The notes beneath the pieces were generated by a model. The model saw only the letters and a program-made list of their open reading frames with translations. It was not told the DNA's origin and made no database searches. From Aspidapion aeneum (taxonomy: Eukaryota; Arthropoda; Insecta; Coleoptera; Brentidae), in assembly GCA_963576565.1 (NCBI GenBank), contig OY755045.1:3161477-3225476 (forward strand): 64,000 bases of DNA, in the 5' to 3' direction. A program made the position numbers and the translations under genes. Shown piece by piece: positions 1 to 11,300 of this stretch. Within the stretch, counting starts at the first letter, position 1, and each line of letters starts with the position of its first letter.

Positions 1-546
1 AGAGAATTCAAAGGCGTTTCTTAAAATTTTTATCCTTTAAAGTAGATGGAACCTATCCCGCTCAAGGAATCCCTCAAAGTTTAGTTTAGTTCAACGCAGC
101 GTTTAAGCTTGAAATGAAAAGACTTTATTTTTATTCTTTAATTGTTTGTTTCAGTATACTCCATTTTGTAACAAATCAAATTAATTGTCTTGATATAAGT
201 AATATTTTGCTTTCACAGAAAACGGTGCCTTAGATTTATTCATTTGCAATTTATAATAAAACAATTTTTATTTCACATTAAAATAAAGAGGAAAGACATT
301 TTTTGTGCAGTATCAAGAAAATATTCTCTTGGTGAATAGGAAAGCACAAATTATTTTACTTCAAATCAATTTGCTTTGATTTAAGACAATTTTTTTTACC
401 GTGTTTAAACAAAATTTAGGGGTTTCAAAAATTTTTTAAAACCCAAAAAAACCTTTGTTTTTCAAAACATCAAAAAAGTTATAACCAAAAATTATTAAAT
501 GTGTACAATATTTCTGTAAGCCAGTGGCAGTAACAAATTAAAAAAA
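1..546. other. AT-rich non-coding DNA, ADGF 3' intron region
   Basis: I see no exon of the missing ADGF C terminus and no recognisable repeat boundary here; homopolymer-rich AT sequence only. Confidence 0.5.
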
Positions 547-1291
547 TCTCTGCCAATATATGGGCTCCTAAGCTCACACTAGGTACTATAGTTATAGTGT
601 ACGTGTAAGTTAATATAACTAAAAACTAAAATATATTTTACTCAACTCCAGACTAAATTTACTTTTGTTTGATACCACACAAGCCATGTTTTGACTTAAA
701 CTCAAATTTTTGAAATCTACCCCCACCCTTAAAAAAACAAAAACTAAAATGTATTTTGTTAAACTCCGGACTCAATTACCTTTCGTTTGATATCACACAC
801 GCCATATTTTCACTTAAACTCTAATTTTTGAAATATACCCCCACCCTTTTTTTTTAAATAAATTAAAATGTATTTTGTTTAACTCCAGACTCAATTACCT
901 TTCGTTTGATATCACACACGCCATATTTTCACTTAAACTCTAATTTTTGAAATCTACCCCCACCCTTTTATTTGGTTTGTGTTCGGTGGATTTTGTTTAT
1001 TTTTAAATGGGACCATCTCGGCCCAAAACCCAGCCTAGGTACCAAATTTCATTAAAATCGGCCAAGCGGTTTTTGAGTTATGCGCGTTGGTCGTTACAGA
1101 CATACAGACAGACAGACAGACAGACAGACCGACAGACATACAGACAGACAGACGGCGCAATAAAAAAGTTTCAAAATCTTCTGAAACGCAAAGATATATA
1201 AAAAATTTTGAAATCGGAGCAACTTTTTTTTTCTCGAAAAAATTAGGATCACCATAGCTCACACTACTATAGTATAGTATATGTGTGAGCT
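547..1291 (+). mobile_element. Microsatellite-bearing MITE, copy 1
   Basis: Begins with CTCTGCCAATATATGGG, then a hairpin with AGCTCACAC stems, about 120-bp internal repeats ending in CTACCCCCACCC, a conserved block around 1020-1095, a (CAGA)n tract, and a terminal hairpin AGCTCACAC..GTGTGAGCT at 1257-1291. Four other copies are in the window. Confidence 0.8.
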
Positions 1292-1650
1292 AAAAAAACA
1301 GTTTTAGTCACTAAAAAAGAAAAATTTTGAGAAGGTTTAAACAAAAATTAGGAGTTTAAAAAATTTGTAAAAACCCAAAACAACCTAAAAAAAGTTCATG
1401 AATTGGCGCGATAAAAAATAGGAAGGTTAAAAAAACATAAACATAAAAAATTGTTGAATTTCGGTTTAAACAATTTTTTCTTTAAGAGGTAAAATTTAAG
1501 CCAGTGGCGCAGTTAACAAAAATCCGAGGGGGGTCAAACATTTTTAAAAATCGAAAATCAAATTTAAAGCATGTCCTTGTTCAAGTAATCAAAAAGAGTT
1601 GCCAAAAATAAATTAAAGGGGGTTTAATACTTTTTTTAGGTAGTTCTAAC

Positions 1651-3308
1651 CTGGTTGTTTCTCCAGCATGAAAAAAATACTTAATGTCTTTGCCAAATGC
1701 CAAAAGTTCTTCGTGGAAATCAACAAGGTCTTTACCTTCGTCTTCATTGCCAACAAAATCAAATCCTGCAAAAAAATACAATAATATCAGAAAATATTTT
1801 ATTTTGGACATACATACTAACAACTAATACTGTTTTCGATCGGCACTACTCTCAACGGCTCAGAAATCACTTCCTGCGGGAGCAACTTCAACAACGCTTT
1901 TACTACAAACCCCTTAAAATTTTTGTTTTTATTTTTTAAAACATTTTTAAACAAGCAAAACCACGAATTTTAAGAATTGTGATAACGTCTGTGCGCGGCC
2001 AAACCTTCATTTCTTGATTTAAGAACAAGAAATCCTATAAATATTTTTGTTCATTGCTGGGTGTGCTTTCGGGCTGTTCGGCCGTCGTCGTTGGAAATTC
2101 GTTGAAGTTCTGCTGGTGTTACATCGGAACAACCAAACTGTCCGGAAACACAAGAATCAAAGAACACAAAGCCAACTGTCGACTCGGACACACGGAAAAA
2201 TCTGCAGTTGCAGACCACACACTAAACAATGAAGACCACCGAATAAAATTCGAAAACACACAAGTTCTCTGCTCCTCCTCTTCATACTATCCAAGACTCT
2301 ATAGAGAAGCAATCGAAATTCATACACACCAGCAGAACTTCAACAGATCTGAAGAAACTCTTAAAATTAACAGAACATGGGTACCGGTTCTTAAAAACAC
2401 TAAACGGCTCGCTTACAACAACAAAACTGAATCTCGGGAAAGTGACCAATCACCGACCAGCTCTGATATACGCCCCGCCCATCATAGCGTATATAACCTG
2501 CGCCCGCGACAGACTAACCACCAGTCTTCGAGAAGCCGACAAACAGTCAACATCTCCTGAAGATGCCATCCACTCGAGATGGCGAAACGTCGAGAACGAA
2601 TTTCCAACGACGACGGCCGAACAGCCCGAAAGCACACCCACCATTGGACGATGGCCGCGAAAGCCTTTCACAATTTGTATTTTTGTTCATGTTCAGAACT
2701 TGACTTAAGCGATAAAAACTCTTCCAACGCCATTGTTTTAGGCTTTTTCCGAGGTATACTATTTATTTTGTTGCACTATACAGAAACGAAAAAAACATGC
2801 CCAAAAACACAATGAACAAAGTATGGTGTTATGTTTATTGTTTTGATCAAACCCGTTAATCCATTTCAGCAAGTTTTTGCCTAATTGATAATTTGGAGCT
2901 CTGAAGTCCCTTGGGCCTCCCCTGGTACTGCAAAGTAATTGGTTTTTGCTGGGACTTTAGTCCCTTCTTCCTGAAAATCCTGATCTGTTTAACAGAACAA
3001 AAATCCTTACCTACTAAAAAATCCGGATACATATTGCTATACAAAATAAGCTGCTCCATGGCGGTTTTCAAAGTGGAGTTATCTACTCCCCTCCAAACGC
3101 AGAAAATATATTTTACTCCGACGAATTCTTTATGAGTTGCTTTGAACTCTTTCACTACATCTATAAATGTTTCCAAGAAATCTTTGGTGTCATAGACCGT
3201 ACCGTTTAGGTCATACAGAGGCATAAATGTGCCTAAAATAAAATATTTTTGTTTAAAAATCGAGTTTCGTGGCTAATCGGGCAAAAAGGAGTTTTTTTGT
3301 TTTCCTTA

Positions 3309-3391
<83 letters not shown>

Positions 3392-5324
3392 GTAAAATCA
3401 TTTGGACCGATATTTATATATTGGATTTACCGATAATATAATATAAATAATAATAAAATCTAATACTCGAATAGCAAGTATCAGTATCTACTCAAAACTT
3501 GGAAAAGTAATCGTTGCACATCACTATGCCAAATTGTCTAAGTGCACTAATTAAAAGTGCCCTTGAGCTCCTCTGACATGCAACGCGAACCATGGGGCTC
3601 GAGGCGTCACGGAGGTGCGGGCGGCATCAAGGCTCGTTTTTGCACAGATTTTGTCCTAGGCACTGCCGCAGGAAGATTCAGATTCTATGTACTGTAAAAT
3701 TCTATTGGGACATGTCGTCCTCTCTTTCTATATTTCGTAATTAGAATGCGACACAACATCTACCGAGCAAATAAAAGTGAATAATTAGATTTGAACTAAC
3801 TATATAGCGCATCCGCCACACCGCAGGTGGTTTGAACACGAATACAAACACATACATACCGGGTATTAATTTGTAGGAAATATTCCAGTCTTTAATGAAT
3901 TCAGTTTGGGGTAATTATTAATTAAATTAAAGAATGATCAAATTTTAGTATTTTTTTAAGTAAAATTTGGGAGTGCACGTGCACATGTGCCACTGATCCT
4001 AAGGGACACGTGAATCAGTTTGATAATATACGGACAAAACGGGGTTTGCGAAAAGGGCGCGCCGTGGGCTTAGCCGCTAGACCAAAAATGGTCTCCCCAC
4101 TACTACTAATCTCCTTTACATGGGATTTAAAACACCCTATATAAAAATAAATAAAAGCTTACCTCTTAGTTCAGTGTATATAATACCATCAAGCCACAAT
4201 TCTTCTAACATTCTAGTAATAAATTTTCTAAAGATTGGTTTATAAGATACAAAATCGTAAATTGTACTAAACGTATTTTTAAAAATCGCCCAAATTTGTT
4301 CTCGACTCAAACTTAAGGTAGTTGCGTTTAGTACTAGTTTGTCTTTTAGGAATTTGTTAAATGTATTAGGTCCTTGTTCCTTACGATATTGTTTGAGAGA
4401 TTTCCAAGAACAATTTGAGTCCTGTTTAGGATTTTCTAATACCTGAAACCAAGAACAATGTACTGCTTAAAAATCCCTTTCTTCTACGAGAGTGCGATAA
4501 ATACACTTTTTGCTTCCTGAATGTTGTACTTTTCCGCACTAGTGCGGTAAATAAATTTTTCCGCACTAGTGCCTCAAAGTCAGTTTCCAGTTATTTTTTT
4601 TAACTTGTTTTTTGAAAAAAATTAGTTTTAGCTTTCGTAAAAACTATTTTTGAAACCAAAACCAAAAAATATGTTTTTCAGAAAAAAATGTTTTTAATAT
4701 TTTTTAAAAACTCAAATCTGGGACACTATGTTCTTACTTTTAGTTTAAAAATACCATTGATATAACATCCGTAAACGTTATCATGATAGCTAAGATCTTC
4801 GATAATGTAATAAGCTGAAACAGCAGCCAACAAATGAGTATGCAATGAAGCACCTAAAAATGATGGGAAAGAATGGTACTAAACGGCAGTACTAAATGCA
4901 GAAAATAAGGAAAAATAATAATCATAACAAAAACACTTCATGTAAAAAAAGCCAAGCACGCGAAAGTGGTATTCCGTAATGTAAGAATTGAGATAAAAGT
5001 AAAAGCCAAGTTCTCCAATACAAATTTCAAAATGAAAGGTTCTTACTAGTTTGGAAATGTTTTTTATCTCAATCGATCTCGACATTATTTTCTTTTTAGT
5101 TCAGGCAAGATTCGGGAATATCCACTTTCTAGAAGCATTTTATATTACTTTTTGGCAAATGGGCAATTCCCTCTATGTTGACCCCGCTGAATCCGAATAT
5201 CCCTGTTGCCAACTCGAAATATTGACAGGGGCTGAGATATTCAAGATGGCGGCCAAAATGGCGGCGGAATTTTAAATTGCCGCTAAAAAGCCCAAATTGT
5301 CACAGGTGTACATTACAATTTGTA

Positions 5325-5387
<63 letters not shown>

Positions 5388-8300
5388 ATAATTAAAAAAT
5401 AATAACATATTATTTTTTTTTTAAATGGCTGCAAGAACCTCCAAAAACCCCCCCAGACCCCCAAAATCTGAAAGTTTGAGGTTTTTTTAAATTTTCTTAA
5501 AAACTAAGCTTCTAAGAGAAACATGGTATAACTTAATAAAGTTAGACTAATAACAAGCTCTCCAGGGGCGTCCGTTAATTGAAGTAATTAAAAAAAGTTG
5601 AAAAAATACCTATGTTTTTTTCAAGATTTATTGAATTTTTTTAAAAACTAATATCTACAGAAAACCATGTGTTACATTTTGATATACTCAATAAAATTTT
5701 CTTCAAAATGACGTATAACATGATTAAATCGGTTTTATAAATAAAACTTCAGGGGCATCCGTAAATTAACTTAATTTTGAAAAAACAGAAAATAAACCAT
5801 TTTTGTTACACGTTTTATCTAATTCTCTCAAAAACTAAGCTTAACATGAAAAAACTTGTTCTACACTTTTTTGTAGACGGTGGGGTTTGACTTATAGCAA
5901 ACTCTCCAGCGACGTCCGTCAATGGGGGTGATTTCAACAAATCATTAAAAAAAAACATGTTTTTCATACGTTTTATTCAATTTTCTTAAAAACCAAGCTC
6001 TTTATCAAAAAATGTGTTCTATACTTCGTCATAGCCAATAAAATTTCCTTTCAAACGATGTTCAACAAAGTGGAAGTTATTTTATATTTACCGCTTCAGT
6101 GGTGTTCTTAATTTAAATAAATTATTTAAGATCAATCCAAACTAATCAATTTTGTGTCTTATTAGCTTTTCGGTGGATAATAAAGAGCGGCGGATAAAAG
6201 GTCGAAAGTACAAAAGGTCGAAAAAATAAGGTCGAAAGTACAAAAGGTCGAAAATACAAAAAGTCGAAAGTACAAAAGGTCGAAAGTACAAAAGATCGAA
6301 AGTACAAAAGATCGAAAGTACGGCCGCGGGTCCACATCGACTGGACAGGTCAATTCGACTTGATACGGTAAATTTGTATTTTTAATATTTTGTTTTGTCG
6401 ATTTTTTTTCGACCTTTTGTACTTTCGACCTTTTATGGCTTCGGCGGCGGGCCCGATAATAAAATGTCCTTTTAAACAGTGTGTCACAAAATGTGACCCA
6501 TAGTATAGAAAACTCGCCAGGGGCGTCCGTAAATTGCAAAAATTACCAAAAAATATTATTTTTGTTACACCTGTGTCAAAGTTACTACTGTTACTTTCTG
6601 CACAAAAATATTGCTTAGAGGGGGCCATGGCCCCTATGCCCCCTCCCCTTATAACCACCGGTGTTTTTTTGCTTTAAAGAACTTATTTAGATAAATCAAA
6701 ATATCTAATCTAATCAAAAAACCGTTTATTTTAATTTGGAAACATTTTATTTTAGTAGGTATAAATTACGAACCTTTTTGAAGTATTTATCATAACATTA
6801 ACCTCACTTTGTAATATATCATTAAAAAAAAAATTGTCTTATCCTCAATAAAGAATAAAGGCACATTTTTTTCTGAAAATCTTAGTTAGAAAAGATATTT
6901 AAATATGCAAGAGAAACTGATTATTTCAGTTATTTTTGAAAATAAGTTTATATTAGTACGCCCCTGAAGCCTTAAATATGGCAACAACCCGACATTTTAA
7001 TAAATTTTTTAAAAGAAAATGTTATGTTCTACAATAAAGTATACTACATATTTTTTACTAAAAAGAAAATTTTGAAAAACCTATAATAAACATGTTTTTT
7101 TCTATATAATCCCAATTTACGTACGCCACTGAAGAGCTACTTGCTTCTCCTAACCTTATTGACCAATACATCGTTGGAAAGGGAATTTTATTCTCCACAA
7201 AAAACTGTTCTTTGCAATTTTTGATAAAAAGGTTAGTTTTTGAGAAAATTGCATAAAACTGAAAAAAAAAAACAGGTTTTTGGGGGTTTGGGAGGGATTT
7301 TCTCCGTCCCTGTCGATTTTTCGAGTTGTCAACAGAGATATTCGGATTCAGCGGGGTCAAATTAGGGGGAAATGGTCTGTTGCCAAAAAGTAATATGATT
7401 TGCTTCTAGACCGAAAATGGTAAGCCTTTTAAAATAATATGCTCTGACTATTTGTGGAGTTGTGTTAATATTGTCATTTTGTTACCTTTAGGAATTTTTT
7501 GAATAAACTGGAACACTTTAGATTTCTCTATGTCCTTTCTTGATAGTAGAAAGTTGTTGCTAGGAAGAAATTTTGTTGAGTCGTTTGAAGCATTTTGCAA
7601 CTCAGTTGTTTTCAGATTTAACAGGATTCTATTGACTTTTGCTTCAATGTCAGAGAATACGATTTCACTCCCTAAAAAATAATTCAAGATTATTAAAAAA
7701 TTGAACTAGGATTATCCAAATACTTAGTTAAAAACCTGATTGAATAAAAGTAAGCATTGGTTTAGTATCAGGACCATTTGGCTAACTTTGGACCTTTAAA
7801 AATCAATGACAATGAGGAAATTCCAGAATCATCATCTATTAAATACTTGGGAATAATTTTCGACAGGCACATGAAATGGGATTTACAAATTAAGAACGTT
7901 TCAAATAAAATACGTGGACTGTTGCCTAAATTTCGGTATCTTAAAGAATTTTTAGAAAATGACCAGCTCAGAATGCTTTACCTCTCCCTAGTACAGTCCC
8001 ATCTTTCGTATGGGATTTTAGGTTGGGGTCGGGTTGCTGACTGTCACTTAAAGGCTTTGAGTAATACGCAGAAATGGTTTCTGAAGCTAGTTTATGGTAA
8101 ACGAAGAACCTACCCCACAGACTTGCTTTTCCAGGATACCAAAATCCTAGATATTCGCCAGCTTTATTGCTTGGAATTAATAAAAAATATTCAAAAGGGT
8201 AAAATCATGCTAAAGCAAAGAGTAAAGACATATTTCACAAGAAGAGACAATACAGCATTCTTTCAAAAACTACATCACAGCGCTCTGTGGAATATTGCAC

Positions 8301-11300
8301 CTAGAATATATAATACTTTACCATTAAATATACAAAATACTACAAAATTTCATAAATTCAGGGAGCTGGCTAATACATGGATTTTGGAAAATAGAGATAA
8401 GTGTAATGAATTAATTAATTTGAATCAAGATGAGAAATATGCTACCTAATACACTTACTAGCTTTAGTATCGGAAGATACAATTTAGAATTACTTGAGGT
8501 ATATTGTTTTTTTTTTCTTCTTTTTTAGTCAACAAGCATGATTATGTTTTTATGACTTTTTTACGTTTATTGTCCGTTTTTAGAGTAATTTTCAGTATAG
8601 ACTAGTAAATACTCTACCAATTTATGGCCACCTAAGCTCACACGCTTAAAGATTCAAGATTCAAGATTCTTTATTATTATAAATTTAGACAAAATTTACA
8701 AAATTTCTTTACTAATTTTTAAAAATTTAATTTTATATTCAATGCAGCAAAGTAAATTTGCATTTGTTTTAAGCTGCATTATTATTGTTCTATATAGAAA
8801 TGTTTTTACATAAATATATTACGTATTATTATTTTTTGTTCAGTATTTTTTTAAAAATTAATCTTAAAACTAGTAAAAAAAAACGAAAGAAAGATAATTA
8901 ATAATATTAATCAACCCAATATGACCTATAGGTTAAGTGGTCTTATAGATTTAAAATATAAAATTAAATTAAAAAAACTCTGAATAATTAACCTATCACA
9001 AAAATGAGATCAAGATTTAAATTTATGAGTGAATTAGGTACTTAAATAAATTTTTTATAGTAAACATACTTATAGATAGTTATACCATCACACATAGCCA
9101 CAATCGTGCATCCATTCACACTTAAAATGTTTTCCTAATGTATAATGTAATTTTTACTCATTTTGATTCACGAAAATAATTTGAGATTCCCCCTCCTCTA
9201 GTGTAACACCACTGAACAAAATAAACTATAATGTATTTTTACCTTCCTAGCTCGCGTAGCAATGGCTAGAGAAGGTATTATTTTCGACGAAAATTTTTTT
9301 TTTGAGATAACGCCAAAAATGTGTTATTTGGATGTATTTTGACCTATCCTAGCAATATCGTCATGATGTCTGTCTGTATGTGTGTGTGACTGTGTGTATA
9401 TTACTTCTGTCCAGAAAAACGATAGCTCCTAAACCGCTGAACCGATTTTCATAAAATTTTCCGGTAAAACTGTGTTCAACACTCTAACGAGCTGATTAGA
9501 TTTTGGTTCTAAGACAGTTTTTTGATAATTAAAAACTTTAAAAAATGCTAACTTTTTACCGAAGCATCGTATGAAGACGCCGTTTTCGGAATATAGTAGA
9601 CTGTATTTTGCTCAATAATTCATGTTATAACCAAAAACTTCATAAGAGCTTTAGTTTCTAAGATATTTACAAAAAACTGTAGTCACGGCTAATATATTAT
9701 CATGGCTTCACTTGTAGTTTATTTTGTCTTCATTCACAGTCACATTTTTCGCAAAAATACGATTTTTGAAATCAACCAACACCCTTTTGGAAAGGATTTG
9801 GAACCTAGGTACCAAATTCCAATAAAATCGGGCAAGCAATTTTTGAGTTATGCGCGTTGGTCGTTACAGACAGACATACAGAAAGGCAGACTGGTTTTCG
9901 AGATGAATAACTAGGGTTACCAGACGTCCGGATTAATCCGGACATGTCCGGATTTTTAATACGTCCGGGTGGGTCCGGGCGGATTTTTCATAGACGTCCG
10001 GATTTTAAAGTAGCCGAGTTTATAAACATCAAATAATGCAACATAAACTAGTTTCAAAAAATGTAATTAAACAATCATCGTCGATAAATTTAGCAGTGTG
10101 AATTCACCTTTAAGCGGGGTCTTCACATAACGTTTTACCTTACATCTTGCCTGTTCAGTCATAACGCATCAAGTAAAACTTTGTGCGTAGACGGAAAAAC
10201 CGACGTTTTACTTGAACTGATTTAAGACGGAAGACCGCCTAGAGAACTGACCAGATCACGCATTGTTTTCCAATAAAACCATCGTTTTGTATCAAAAACT
10301 GATCTAAAAACGTACGTTAAAACTATCAAGTGTCTACGGCGCTAGTCTTTTAACCGTCATACTTAACCCTTTTGACTGACAGGCAAGACGTAAGGTAAAA
10401 CGTTATGTTAAGACCCCGCTTAAAGTAGGATTATTAATTTCGCCTTGTTGAATTACACTTCTGCCGTGTGGTCTTAAGCACACACAATTTTTAGCTCACA
10501 CATATACTATACTATAGTAGTAGAAAAAAAAAGTTGCTCCGATTTCAAAATTTTTTATATATCTTTGCGTTTCAGATGATTTTGAAACTTTTTTGTTGCG
10601 CCGTCTGTCTGTCTGTCTGTCTGTCTGTCTGTATGTCTGTCTGTCTGTGTGTCTGTATGTCTGTCTGTCTGTCTGTAACGACCAACGCGCATAACTCAAA
10701 AACCGCTTGGCCGATTTTAATGAAATTTGGTATCTAGGCTGGGTCTTGGGTCGAGATGGTCCCATTTAAAAATGAACAAAATCCACCGAACACAAACCAA
10801 ATAAAAGGGTGGGGGTAGATTTCAAAAATTAGAGTTTATGTGAAAATATGGCGTGTGTGATATTAAACGAAAGGTAATTGAGTCTGCAGTTAAACAAAAT
10901 ACATTTTAATTTATTTAAAAAAAAAGGGTGGGGGAATATTTTAAAAATAGAGTTTAAGTGAAAATATGGCGTGTGTGATATCAAACGAAAGGTAATTGAG
11001 TCCGGACTTTAACAAAATACATTTTAGTTTTTGTTTTTTTTTGTAAGGGTGGGGGTAGATTTCAAAAATTTGAGTTTAAACAAAAGGTAATTTAGTCTGG
11101 AATTGAATAAAATATATTTCAGTTTTTAGTTATATTAGCTCACACGTACACTATAACTATAGTACCTAGTGTGAGCTTAGGGGCCCATATATTGGCAGAG
11201 TATTTTGATGAAGTTTGTAATCTAAAAAAGTACATATCAGACAATTTTACTTCTGATGACCACAATCTGTCTACCCACGAAAAATGGGCAAAATATTTTA

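Noticed and set aside
2856..3010. Read-through of the ADGF exon ending 3011
   Set aside because: The frame continues to a stop, but the GTAAGG donor and exact phase match to the next exon (1765) make it intron.
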